Source: Piromyces finnis
Taxonomy: Eukaryota; Neocallimastigomycota; Neocallimastigomycetes; Neocallimastigales; Neocallimastigaceae
NCBI GenBank assembly: GCA_002104945.1
Contig: MCFH01000008.1
Span: 736,501-800,500, forward strand
Reading direction: 5' to 3'
DNA: 64,000 bases
In this document: positions 23,817-37,473 of the stretch, piece by piece
Position numbering within the stretch: the first letter of the stretch is position 1
Layout: each line of letters opens with the position of its first letter
Program-made: the position numbers and the translations under genes
The notes under the pieces: generated by a model
What the model was told of the DNA's origin: nothing
Seen by the model: only the letters and a program-made list of their open reading frames with translations
Database searches by the model: none

Positions 23817-26743
23817 ATGAAGTCGATAAAATTACATATATGTTATATTTATTTTTTATTAAAATGTTTTATAATATATTCAAATGAAATAATTATAAAT
23901 AATCAAAATTTCATATACTTAAATACTATTCTCATAAATAATGTTGATAATAATTTAACGTTATATTTTATTGAAGATTATTATGATATGTCAACTCTTC
24001 CATATTATTCTATTGATATTACGATGGCATCAAATATTTCACTTATTGGAAATAAAAATGGAACTATTTTTGATTATAAAAATAATTATAAAGGTGCAAT
24101 GTTTTTTAATTTCATAGAAGATAAAACGCAATATAAATTAGAAATGAAAAACTTAATTTTTAAAAATTATGAATATCATGGAAGATTTCAAAGTGGTGTT
24201 CGATGTATTTCTATTTTATCTATTTTTAAAGATTTTCATATAAGTATAAATAATTGTACATTTATAAATGGTAAATCACCATATATTTCATTAATTAATG
24301 ACTTCTTTATTAAAGAAACAGTCACTGAACCTCAAATGAAATTTAACAACTGTAATTTCTTGTATGTTAATATTTATTAATTTTTTTTTATTTATATAAT
24401 TATTTTATATTAATATGATTCTTTTTCTTAATATAAGTAATAATAAAGGGAGAATAATGGAAGTACATCATAAGGAAGAATATAAATATTCTAGTATATA
24501 TAATAATTCCATTATAAAATTTAACGAGTGTAATTTTACTGACAATTCAGGATTAATATATTCTCATAATTCAAAATTCATAAAATAGAAAAATGTAACT
24601 ATAATTAAAAGTTTACATTAAGAAAAATTGAAAAATTTATTGATAAAATAAAAACTTTTTTATAGGTTACTTTTCAAAAATGCAAAGAGGTATAGATCCT
24701 GATAATGATGTTGTATTTTTTTTTCAAAATTCACTATGAATTATTTGGATATAAAAGATTCAATATATGAAGATATTAATGTTAATGGACCTTATACGAT
24801 ATTACAAAGTGATGAATTAATTTTAAAGTAACTTTTAAAATATTTAATATTTATTTATTAGTATATATTATTAATACAGTGATTTGATATTGTTAGAATT
24901 GAAAACACATTATTTTCAAATTGTCACACAGGAAGTGGATACTTATTTAATGTTAAAAATCAATTTCGTAATCAGTATATCCAATTCAAAAATGTTACAT
25001 TCACAAGTATTTATTTTTATAATTCACTCTTATAAAAATTTATATATAAATATAAATATCAATTATATTTCATATTAAATAGATACTTGTACAGTGTTTC
25101 AAGGTGACAATATTAAAATTAATATAATTGATTCAATTTTTAAAAATATTACGTCAAGAAATACTTTGCCGGCATTGATTGATTCGAAATATTCAGTTAT
25201 AAATATAACCAGTTCATTAATTGAAAATTTTGAGTAAGATATAATATATAAAATAGTTAATCTTTTTTTTTTATTAAAAAAAATAAGATATTTAAAATTA
25301 TAACTATATAATATGTTTATATATAGCATTAATAGTGAATTAATTAGAGGAGAATCACAATATTATTTAAAAGATGATATATTTAATAATATAAAAACAA
25401 ATTCAAATTCATTATTATCATTCTTATACAATAGTGTTGAAATTAATAATGTTACAGTAACGGATATACAATGTATTGGAGAATATGGAAATACTTCATT
25501 TATATTATTTAATTCAGGAGAAAATCCCAATAAATTATCAATAAAAAACTCAAATATGCAAAGTAATAAATCGAATGATTCATTCATAAAAATAATCGGG
25601 GATTCTATTGAATTTGTATTAGAAAACTCTATAATTACTAAAATGAAATGTTATGGACCAATAATCGATATTAAATCTAATAATGTAATATATTCTATTT
25701 ATTAAAAACAATCATTTAATAAAACGTATAAAAATATAAAAATATACTAAAGTTATAATTTTCATATATAATAATAATTATATATTTATATATAGTCAAA
25801 TGTTTTAATTTCGGGTTTAAACTATAGTCACAATATAAATTCAAATAAATCTACATGTGGTAATATTCATTTTAGCAATAATCTAAAAGTTTCAATTAAT
25901 AAATCTAATTTTACAACAAATATTTGTAATGGAAATGGTGGCATATTGTAATATAAATTTAATTATGTTAAGAAATTAAAAATTTCCAGAATTTATATTC
26001 ATTTTAATATAATTTATTAATTTATACATTTAGATGTATGGATAATTTAATTTACATGGATCTTTACATAATCTCCAATTTGTTTGAAAATAACAAAGCA
26101 ATAAATGGAGGAGCAATATATTTCGAGGAAAATAAAAATGATATTTCCATTAATGGAAGTGGTAAAATAGAAAATAATACATTTATAAATAATATTGCAG
26201 AAAATTTCGGAGGTGCTATTTATTCAAAGCATAATAAATTGTATTTAGTTGATTCAAATAATAACGAAATCATTAATAATAAGGCTGGTATTAATGGTGC
26301 TGGAATATTTGTTCCATATTCAAAAAAGGCAAATTCATTTAACTTATCAAGTAATATAATAGAGAATAATACAATTAACTCATACAACAATAATTATTCC
26401 TCAAATCCGTCATATATAACATTAAATAATACATATGAAAATATCCCAATAAAAATCATATCAGGTGATTATTTACCATTATGCTTCATATTGTATGATG
26501 AATTTGATATTATTATGATGGATATTACTAAATATTATTCATCAATGTCACTAAAAGTAATTATGGAAGAAAAAAATAAAAATTTCATAGAAGCTGAAAG
26601 TAATAATAATGAAGTAAAATCAGATAAAAATGGAAGCTTTACCATAATAGGAAATGTTTGTTCATTCACAAATGGTAAATATATAATAAATACAAATTTA
26701 AAAATTAAAAAAATATCCCTTTTTATACTATATTTAATAATTT

Positions 26744-26788
<45 letters not shown>

Positions 26789-28540
26789 GGACAATGCGAC
26801 TTAAATAATCTTAGAATATTCGCTAATCCAAATAACTATACCTTGAAAATAAGAATTGATAATTATAATGGTATTTTAAGTTATAAATTTAGCAATATTG
26901 AAATTGAAGTTTTATCATGTAAGTCAAATCAAGTAAAAATGAAAAATAAAAATAAAATTCTTTATTGTGAAAATCCAATTTGCGATGATAAATGTCCAAT
27001 TGGTATATCAGCAATATGTGAAGCATCTAAAGAAGAAAATGTAAATGATTTTAATAAAAATAAATACAAATGTTTAAAAGGATGGCATGGAATTAATTGC
27101 CAAGATAAAGATTATATGAACTTCAGGTAACATTATTAAATTCAATTTAATATTTAATATTTAATATATATTAATTATAAATTTATATTACATAATTATC
27201 ATAGTAAAATAAACAAAGCAATTTATATAATAACAATACCAGTAATAATCATAATTTTTTTCAATATTATTACTATAATATTAAATAAGAAAGAAAAAAT
27301 TATTAAAGATACTGGATATTATAAAATACTGTTTTTTTCAGTCGGATTAATAATATATTTTATTAGTAACTTTTTTATCACATATAGAACTTATTTTAAT
27401 TGCGCACTATATTTTCTGTTTAAACATATTGGAATTTTTACAATATTATGTATTTTTTATATTTATGTTATAATGGGTTCAAAGTTGGGTATTGTTAATA
27501 AACAAGATAATAAATACCTGTTGGTATCATCTAATATATCCTTAGAGAAAAACAAACCTTACAATGTTAATGCAAATAATTATTCATATAACGATCATAA
27601 TGATAATAATAATAATAATGATAATATCGAAGAAATAAATCAACAAATTGAAATAAAATTAAGTATGATAAAATCAAGTAACTCAAATCTTAAAAAGAGT
27701 AAATCAAGTATTGATAAAAAAAATGAAAACAAAATATTAAAAAGAAATATAAAACAAGTTCATTCATTAATTTATGAAATATTATTTATTTATCCTATCT
27801 ATATTGCATCAATAATTACAGTAATTATATTCAAATATTTTAAAAATGAAAACTATAATGATGCAAATATTAATTATTTTAATCAAAATAATGATGGATA
27901 CTGGAGTTACCAATGTCCTTTAAATAAATCAGATTTTGTATACAATTTAATATCATTGTTACTTCTTATTGTTGTGCTATCAAATGGAAAAACCATTATT
28001 AATTATGAATGTATTTTTAAATGTACAAGATATATTACTTACTCGACTTATGTTTTTGTTGTTTTAGGACCATTAATAAATGTATGATAACAATATTATT
28101 AAAACTTTATAAATTATAATATAATCTATTCATAATATTACATAATATTAATTTAGAATATATTTATATAGATTGTAGGATTTGTTATTTTAAATAATCA
28201 AAGATATGAAAGAGTAATCTTTGAAACATTATTAAATACAATTTGTTATATCATTGTTTTTTTATTCTTTTCATGGGATAAATTATATTACATTATTAAA
28301 AAGGAGAAAAAAATAGAAAATTATTTTATTTATAAAAATTATGAAATGTGTTCCCTTCATAAATCATTAACTTGTGGGTGTCAGCTTGAAAAAAAAAATA
28401 ACAATGTAATACCAGTCATAGAAAAATATATTGATTTTTATAAATTTTGTTCTGCAATTGTCGAGAAAAAAAATGGAAAAACAAGACTTGTAAGAGTAGA
28501 ATCTAAAATAAGTATATTTAATGATCATAATGAACAATGA
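23817..28540 (+). pseudogene. Receptor copy A: beta-helix/EGF/class C 7TM gene with frame lesions
   Basis: Eleven exons by comparison with copies B-D: 23817-24361, 24438-24594, 24666-24827, 24897-25006, 25083-25233, 25327-25684, 25796-25947, 26034-26674, 26790-27126, 27205-28081 and 28172-28540. It encodes a signal peptide, a beta-helix-like ectodomain with NGGAIYF and FGGAIY repeats, an EGF-like module and a 7TM domain. Two lesions break the frame. Exon 2 is 2 nt too long and reads TAG at 24586-24588 where copy D has Glu. Exon 3 has nine T at 24716-24724 where the family frame needs one more, giving TGA at 24737. The EGF module also lacks one Cys (KYKC versus CxC in B-D). Everything downstream is open with normal splice sites. 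So it is either a very young pseudogene or, less likely given two lesions, an assembly error. Confidence 0.72.
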
Positions 28541-28916
28541 GTAATAATTTATATAGTTTATATATTATATATTTAAAAATTAGTTACTATTTTGAATTTT
28601 CACTATTTACTCTTAATTTTATGCTTATTCTTTTTACTTATTCTATTACTGCTACTACTATTACCACTATTACTATTATTATTATTTTTATTATTAAGAA
28701 AAAAATAATAATGCCTAATAAAATATTAAAATAAAGTTTGTAACATTATAAATATTAAAAAAATTAATTTTTAAACTTTATAATATTAAAAAATTGTTTA
28801 ATTTTTTACCTTCAAAGAAACTTTAATTTATTATATATTTTTGTCACTTTCTTTCATATATATAATTAATTGTTTATACTAATTAGTTATATTTATATCC
28901 TATTAATTAATTAAAA
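28541..28916. other. Spacer between receptor copies A and B
   Basis: Only about 380 bp separate the stop of copy A from the start of copy B, as expected of a tandem duplication. It has a short run of ACT/ATT triplets near 28640-28690 and no gene. Confidence 0.75.
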
Positions 28917-31900
28917 ATGAAAATAATAAATAAAGTGGTACTATTATTTATTAATTATTTTCTTTTTTCTTTCAAAACAATATATGTCTATTCAAAAGAA
29001 TACATAATAAGAAATGAAAACTTTCCTAGTTTACGTAATATTTTAAATAATTATCAGTCTGATAATGAATTAATTTTACGTTTCGTAGATTCATATTATA
29101 ATATGGAATCATTAAATGATTTCTCTTTGGAAGTAACTCTTACAACGAATATTTCTTTAATTGGCAATGAAAATAGAACAATTTTTGATTATAGAAAAAA
29201 GAACAAAGGTGTTTTTATTTTTTCAATAGATAATGCACATCATATAAAAATGGAAAATATAATTTTTGAAAATTATTCATGTCAAGGATTTGTATTTGGT
29301 ATAAGAATGAATATTAATTCACCTAATTTTAAATTAACAATAAATAATTGTACTTTTAGAAATAATGATCATTCTATGTTCATTTTTGAATTTCTCTATT
29401 CTCAACTTGTTCAAGAAAAAATTCATGTGTCATTTAATAACTGCAGTTTCTAGTACATTGAAAAATATATATAAACATCATTTTTATTTTTAATATTGTA
29501 GTAATTAAAATATATATATTTATTATAGTAAAAATGTAGGAAGATTAATAGAAACTTTTCATAATGAAGAACATCAATATATTGAAATATACAATTCAGC
29601 AGTTGTAAAAATAAATAATTGTAATTTTACTGATAATTATGGAATATTTTATTCTCATAATTCAAAGTTTATCATCGAGAACAGTAAATATCAAATCGAT
29701 TATATTACCTTTTTCGCATTTATTCTATCTATTAATGGCATATTATAAAAAATCTTCTTAATATATTATAATAAAAGGCTATTTTTCGGGTATTCAAAGA
29801 GATATCAATAATTCAGTGGTTTTTTATTTATCGCAATCATCTATGAATCATTTAATTATCAAAAATTCAATATTTGAAAATATTAATGTTAATGGACCAT
29901 ATCCTTTAATTAAGAGTGACCATATAACTCTAGAGTATTATTATATAAATATTTAAAAAAAAATAATAATTATAATATATTAATTATAATTATATAATTA
30001 CTTTTTTAATAAAAACTAGAATTGAAAATACTATTTTTAAAAATTGCTTTACAGATTACGGTTATTTATTTTATATAAACTATAATATGCCTGGACAATT
30101 TATAAAATTTAATAATATTACCCTTACAAGTAATAAATAATATATATTGAAATTTAATCATTATCAATTATATAATTAATTAAATATATATATTTAATAC
30201 TTTATCTTAATCAATAAAAAGACTCAAATACTTTAATAAATGGGAAAAATATTAATATTGATATTTTAAATTCTAAATTTTCCAATATTTTTTCAAAAAA
30301 ATCTATTCCAATAATAACAGATGCTAAATATTCGTTTATTAATATATTAAATACAACATTTTCAGATTTAAAGTATTAATGTTATAATATTTTTAATACT
30401 ATTAATAAAATATTCTAATTTATAACTTATATATATATAAAATAGTTTGATTAGTGAATTGATTGATGGAGAATCTAAATATACATTAGATAACATTAAA
30501 TTTTCAAATATAACAACAAATTCTAAATTTTTATTACATTTTATGTACAACGATATATTTATTAATAATATTGAGGTTGAAAATATATCTTGTATTGGAG
30601 AAGCGGGTAACACTTCATTTATATTATTTGATTCTGGAGAAAAAAATTGTATTCTAACAATAAAAAATTCAATTATGAAAAATAATTACTCTAACGGGTC
30701 ATTTATCCGTATTGTTGGTGATTCTACTAAGTTGTTTATTGAAAATACTATATTTCATGAAATTGAATCATATGGTTCAATAATTGAAAATCAATCGAAA
30801 TTAGTAACATTATTATATAATTGATTAATATGTATATATATATATATTAATTATATTATTTATTTAATTATATATATATTAAAAAGACAAAACTTTCAAT
30901 ATCGGATTTAAAATTTACTAAAAATACAAACAGAAATAAATTTGGATGTGGAATTTTGTATCTATGTAATGATGTAGATATTTCAATAATAAGCTCTGAG
31001 TTCAATAATAATATTAGTAAAAATAATGGAGGAGCAATGTAAAAATTACAAATAATTGATTATATGCCTTTATATTAATTTTACAAAATAATAATAATAA
31101 TACTATTTATTATAAATATACGCGTTTATATAAAATATCTAATTGCTTATTACAGATGCTTATATGATTTAAAAAAATTATTACTAAATTTAAATTCTAA
31201 TGTATTTTCCGATAATCAAGCAATGAATGGAGGCGCATTATATATAAAAGACAATTCTGATTTTAATGTAACTAATGAAAATTTTTATTTTACAATGAAT
31301 AATAATTCATTCAATAATAATATTGCTGAAAATTTTGGTGGAGCGGTTGTAACAGAGTTCAAAAATAAGTATAATAATGTAATTATAAAAAATAACATTT
31401 TCATACACAATAAAGCAGGAATTATGGGAGGAGGACTATTTTCACATAACTTATATAATAAATCATTTTTGTCAATTAATAATAAATTTGTTAATAATAC
31501 AGTAAATTCATATTTAGATGATTATTCATCTTCACCTTCATATGTTATGATTGATTCAAACTTTCCTAATAACAAAAAAAAACTTATTTCCGGAGATTAT
31601 TTGCCGTTATCATTTTCATTATATGATGAATTTGATAAAGCTATCATTGATGTTTCAAAATATTATTCATCATTGGCATTAAAAATAACTTTTAATGAAA
31701 TTAATAGTATAAATAATATAGATATTAATGATGATAAAAATTATAATTTAATTGGAAATACTGGATCTTTTTCAAATGGTAAAGTAAATGATACTATGTA
31801 AAATTTAGATTTATTTTATTTACATAAAAATTAATATTTATGCTAAAAAAATAAACAATATTAATAATATAATAGGACACTGTGAATTAAATAATTTTAG

Positions 31901-33683
31901 AATATTCTCTAATCCTAATAGATATTATTTAAATATTTGGGTTGAAAATAATGGTAACAATAATAATATTGAAATTAAAAATAATGAAATAGAAATAGAA
32001 ATATTAGGTTGCGATGAAAATCAAATAAAAATGTATGATAAAGATGGTATATTATACTGTGAAAATGCAATATGTAAAGATAATTGTCCAATAGATATAT
32101 CAGCTAATTGTATTCCATATTATAATGAAAGATATAATAACATCGATAAAAATATATGTTCTTGCTTACCTGGTTGGACAGGAAATAATTGTGAAATTAA
32201 AGTATTAATTGATTATAGGTATTAATTTTTATAAATAAAATAATCTATATAATTAATATAATATTTGTTTAATTTTTACATTCTAACTAATATTTAAATT
32301 TACATTAATAAGTCAAATAAACAATATTATTAGATCTATTAATTTACCCATAATATTAATTATTTGTTTGTTTATTTTGTTTACAGTATTAAATAAAAAC
32401 AAAAATATTGTTAAAGACAGTGGATATTACAAAATATTAATATATTCTAGCGGTATGCTATTTTATTTTGCAAGCATTTTTTTTACTACTTATACGAACT
32501 ATTTAAATTGTTCTGTTGGATTTATATTAAAAAACATTGGAATTTTTACAATTCTAATAATTTACTTTTCATATATTATTCTTGCTTTAAATTTGGGAGT
32601 ACAAAATAGTGATAATCTAAAATCAATTTTACTCAGTTCACAATCAGTTTCAATTTGTAATACTAATTATATGAATAGCAATAACAATACAAAAAATATA
32701 TTAGAATTAGAATCTTTATATTCTGATAATATTTCAATAAATAAAGAAAATAATAAAAATATTGAAATAATGCTTAATAGAAATGGATATTTAGATTCCT
32801 ACAACAATAGAATATCTAATTTAAAAAATAAAAAAGAAAACAATGTTAACATAATTAGTAGAATTGCTAATATTCATTCAATATATATTAAAATACTGAT
32901 TATTTATCCATTGTACGTTATTTCGATATTTTTTTTTGTATTCTATTACATGATATATAATAATAAGAATGATGATGTTACTATTGTTCAAAATAAAGAT
33001 GGTTATTGGAATTATAAATGCAATCTTGAAAAAACCGATTTTACCTATAATATAATTCACTTTATCATAATTATATTATTAATCAATTCAATTAATAAAA
33101 CAATATATTATGAATGGATTTTTAAAATAACATCATATATAGTATTTTCTCTATATATTGCTATATCAATAGGCCCTCTAATTAATGTAATAAATTATAT
33201 ATAGTTAATATTTTTTTCTTTCTAAATTTAAAAAAAATACTAGTTCTCAAGTTTTTTTAACTAAATAAATATATATCTTCAAAATAATAGATTTTTAGTT
33301 ATTTGATTTTTCATAATCAAACATATACAAGTATTATTTTTAAAGCATCATTAAATTCTTTATGTTACTTTATTTTATTCTTATTGTTTTCATGGGACAA
33401 AGTATATTATATCTTAAAAAATAAAGGAAATGACGCCAAAAATTATTTTATATTTAATTCAAGAGATAAATGTGTTATTCATAATTCATACACTTGTGAA
33501 TGCAAAAATAACTCAAAAGAATCAATCGATATAAATATAATTTCAAAATACATATATATATATAAACTTAGTTCAAGGATTATATACCTTCATAAAGGAA
33601 ATGTTAAGTTTGATAAATATAAATCAAAAATGACTTTAATAAGTATTAGCAATGATTATACATTAAATAAATTATATACTTAA
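28917..33683 (+). CDS. Receptor copy B: beta-helix/EGF/class C 7TM, one 1-nt indel
   Basis: Exons 28917-29452, 29529-29683, 29778-29934, 30020-30129, 30222-30372, 30446-30803, 30887-31039, 31156-31778, 31876-32218, 32313-33186 and 33291-33683, about 1,283 residues if one extra base is ignored. The order is signal peptide, beta-helix-like ectodomain (NGGALY, FGGAVV, MGGGLF in exon 8), EGF-like module ending CSCLPGWTGNNC (exon 9), then seven membrane helices (exons 10-11). The TM3 Cys (LNCSV) and the extracellular-loop Cys (YKCNL) that pair in class C receptors are present. Exon 7 is 153 nt instead of the family's 152 because of an A6 run at 31019-31024, which gives TAA. The tail has C-V-I-H-N-S-Y-T-C-E-C. 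Ligand and G-protein partner are unknown. Confidence 0.8.
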
Positions 33684-33997
33684 ATTAATTATTAAAAGGC
33701 ATAAATAAAATATTAAAAATAATCAATATTTCTATTTACTTAATAATTTATTAATAAATTAAGTTTTTTATACATTTTTAATGACTAAGATTTTTATACT
33801 TCTATATTGACAATGAGAGATTTGTAATTTATATTTAAATAATTAACACCTGTTGTATATTTTTATTGTTTTTATCATTACTATATCATTAGTGCATTAA
33901 TATTATATTATAGTTTTAATTATTATTATCATTAATAGTGATATTAGTGATTATCTTTAATATTATTAAATCTATAATATAACCAATATTATCTAGA
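33684..33997. other. Convergent 3' spacer
   Basis: Short AT-rich gap between receptor copy B (+) and the ADP-ribosylglycohydrolase (-). Nothing recognised. Confidence 0.75.
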
Positions 33998-34930
33998 CTA
34001 ATTCAAAGCATAATAAAAATTTAAAATTATTTGATCTAAAAACTCTTTATTTTTTAATTTTTCAATCCAATCTTCTGGTATCTCATCATAACTATAGACT
34101 ATGCCTGCTAATGAGCCCGTTATGGCACCAATAGTGTCAGTATCGTTACCAAGATTTACAGCTGTAAGAATAGTATCTTTTAAGTTATGACTTACAAGTA
34201 GAGCCCACAAACTAGCTTCAAGAGATGAAACAATATAACCGGTGGATTGAATTTCTTCAATAGAAAAGGTTGATATACTTCTCATAATTATTCTTTCATA
34301 AACTTTTTGAACTGAACTTTGGAACATTGAATAATCCAATTTCTGTATTATTTTATAGCTTTCTTCTTTGTTCTTTCCCTGTAACAGATTAATAACATAA
34401 TGAACATAGATATAACAACCCATTATACTAATCTCATGTGCGTGAGTAATACTAGATGTATTTGTTACAATATTTAGTATTTCTTCATTGCTTAATTTTT
34501 TATAGAAACAATAAAATGCTACTGGCAAAATACGCATTAATGAACCATTACCATTAGAGAAGTTGTCTGTTCCTCCACAATGAATTGCATCTTTTTTATT
34601 TTGTTTATATTCCCTTAATGCCTGATCTGTTGTCATACCAACATCAAAAACTAAATTTGTTGCAGTATATTTTGCATTAAATCTCCATAAGCAAAACCTA
34701 TCTGCCATATCATTATAATCTATTATATTTTTTTGAACTATAGAATCCATAGTAGCCAAAGTCATTGCTGTGTCATCACTCCAAACACCCTCTGGTACTT
34801 TATGAGAACCATATCCCTTCATTTCTGTTACGGGATGTTTTTTTAAGTAAGCTCTACTAGAAAATTCAACTGGTACGCCTAAAGCATCACCTACTACAAA
34901 GCCATACAAAGCATCCTTTATTTTATTCAT
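33998..34930 (-). CDS. ADP-ribosylglycohydrolase (DraG/ARH family), bacterial type
   Basis: A 310-residue intronless gene covering the full family length. Motifs in order are GDALGVPVEF near the N-terminus, WSDDTAMTL (paired Asp binding the first metal), NGSLMR, ITHAHE and LGNDTDTIGAITG (second metal site). Such enzymes hydrolyse ADP-ribose from proteins or small substrates using two Mg2+ ions. No signal peptide or organelle signal is seen, so it is probably cytosolic. It is compact, free of Asn-rich insertions and sits between two members of the receptor array, unlike its neighbours in style. Transfer from a rumen bacterium is a reasonable inference. The exact substrate (arginine-, serine- or other ADP-ribosyl) cannot be read from sequence. 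Confidence 0.93.
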   Translation of the reverse strand: MNKIKDALYGFVVGDALGVPVEFSSRAYLKKHPVTEMKGYGSHKVPEGVWSDDTAMTLATMDSIVQKNIIDYNDMADRFCLWRFNAKYTATNLVFDVGMTTDQALREYKQNKKDAIHCGGTDNFSNGNGSLMRILPVAFYCFYKKLSNEEILNIVTNTSSITHAHEISIMGCYIYVHYVINLLQGKNKEESYKIIQKLDYSMFQSSVQKVYERIIMRSISTFSIEEIQSTGYIVSSLEASLWALLVSHNLKDTILTAVNLGNDTDTIGAITGSLAGIVYSYDEIPEDWIEKLKNKEFLDQIILNFYYALN

Positions 34931-36295
34931 TGTTTTTATTTTAATATTATATTGAAATGTTAAGTATTACAATTAAATATAAATTTTTTTCCAAAAATAA
35001 TACTATTCAACCTTATATTTTTTTTTTAAAATTTTAAATTTTAAATATGAATAAAATTATATCCAATATAATTTAAATCAACTCTTAAATAATATAATAT
35101 TTAGTATATAAATTATTATTTGAAAAATTATGAACACATATTTTTATATATTTACATCATATATTTATGTACATTCACGTGTCTATAGTATAAAAATATC
35201 TGTAAAATTGATGTCTATATGTTTTAAAGATAAATGATTATATAATTGTAAATCACATAGATATATAATTTTATTCACAAAATACATTTATATATTATAA
35301 ATATTCCTCAATACTACTATATATAAAGATTTAAGAAACATAATAATAATCCATACTAGTAAATTTTTAATATAGGAAACATAAAAAATAGCTAATAATT
35401 AAAGTATATAGGATTTTGTATCTTTATATCATTTATTAGAAATAGAAAATTATTAATCAACTCTTATTTATTCCATATGACATATTTCTATATTATTTTT
35501 TAAATGAAAAGTCATATGTCATTATAATAGGAGAAATAATAATAAAAAAAATAATTCAAGAACATACATAAAGTTCATTAAAAGCATATTATTATTAAAA
35601 GAAAGATTTTCACCTATAATAATAAATATTAAACTAATATTAAATTATTTCAACATAAAATAAACTCACAATTAATAAAAATTAAATTTGTTATAATAAT
35701 ATTTAATAAAGATTAAAATGAATATCTTAATTTATTTTTACAAGTTTTTTTATCTTTAAAAGATTAAAATTCAACTACAAATGAATTTTAAAAAAAATTT
35801 TAGAATGTATCATTAAGTTTTAGATATCTTTGTTTTTTTTTTTTTTTTTTTTTTTTGCTTTATTAAAATACTTTATATTATTTTTTAAAAAGGAATCAAT
35901 ATTTTTAGAAAAGTATTTAAAGGTTTCATAATGTTAAAATTTTTGTATTTCATAAATTAAATAATTGATTTTTTTACAGCCCGAAAAGAGTATTTTTAAA
36001 ATTAAGGTTATAATGTTATAATTGAAAAAACAAAACTTTATATTTTTTATAATAAATAAATAGATAAATAGATAAATAGATAAATATATATAAATATATA
36101 TAAATGAATAAATAAATAAAAATATATAAATGTTTATAATATTTATAATAATTAATAATTGTATTAAAAAGTGATAAAAAGAAAGTCAAAGCGAATTTAT
36201 ATTTAGAATATTTTTAATTTTAAAATGAAATTTCTTCTATAAATAGTATAATAATATATAATTAAAAAAGGAATAGGAAAAAAATTTAAACAATA
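34931..36295. other. Intergenic, 5' of both neighbours
   Basis: AT-rich region between divergent genes: the ADP-ribosylglycohydrolase (-) and receptor copy C (+). It holds a T run near 35830 and an imperfect TAGATAAA octamer repeat near 36056-36090. No gene recognised. Confidence 0.7.
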
Positions 36296-37426
36296 ATGTA
36301 TTTAAAATCTAAAAAAAAAATCTACAAATTTAATATATTATTTATTTTTTTATATGTCACATTTTTATTTTTTTCATTTTCCAATGCTATAACAAAAGAA
36401 TATTATATTTATAATAGTAATTTAAATGAATTGGCTCCTATAATAAATAATGCTCAACAAGATAATAATATAATAATATATTTTCCCGAGAAAGAATATT
36501 TTCATTCTTTGGTTTCTACATATGATTTAAATATTTATTGTAATATTACAATTATTAATGCAAGTAATAATGAAAATGTGATATTTAATTATGAAAAAAT
36601 AGATAGTGGGAATTTTAATATAGATTTTGGAGGCAATATAGGGAGAAAAAAAATATTAAAATTTGTAAAAATTAAATTTGTAGATTATTTAACTCAAAAT
36701 TTAGTTGTATTTCTTATAAGTTCATACTCTGAACATGATAATTATCAATTGGTATTTGAAGAATGCACTTTTGAAAATATTCCTTTTAATGTATATAATT
36801 CAAGATACAAGTGTAATAAGATTACTCAATATCAACCCCAAGTAATATTTAAAAACTGTATATTTAAGTAAGTTTGTAATATATTAATGATAATAAATAA
36901 TAAAAATTTACACTAAAAATAAAAATAATTAACATACAACATATTTGATAAAAAGTAATATTGGTCATAGAATATTATTAACCAATAATAAATTTGATAA
37001 AGCTGAAAATGAATCAACAACATGCAATAGAATATTATTCGATAATTGTAAATTTAATAATAACAACGATTTAATGGTTATCCATAGAGGAACTGTTGAA
37101 ATTAACAATTGTAGAATTTAAATTTATTATAATATAAAATATTTATAACAATCAAAATGATTAATATCAATATATAAAAAATAATTATTATTTAGGTTAT
37201 CTTAATAATACATCAAGTAGTGATGGTGAATCATCAGTAATAATAGAATCAAAAACAACAAATAATAATATTATTATAAATAATTCAATTATTGAAAATA
37301 GTAATATAAAACATAATGTTCCACTTATGCACTTCATAGAATCTAATGTGAAGTAATATACAAATATAACAATTATTTATATTGAAATGTTATTTATATA
37401 TATCTAAAATATTTGTTAATAATATT

Positions 37427-37473
<47 letters not shown>

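Noticed and set aside
23817-24380. Copy A exon 1 as a stand-alone small secreted protein
   Set aside because: It aligns with exon 1 of three longer paralogues, ends at a normal donor in the same phase, and the downstream exons are all present.
37429-37468. T40 tract as the tail of another retroposon
   Set aside because: No GC-rich body or flanking duplication; it is the polypyrimidine end of a conserved intron.
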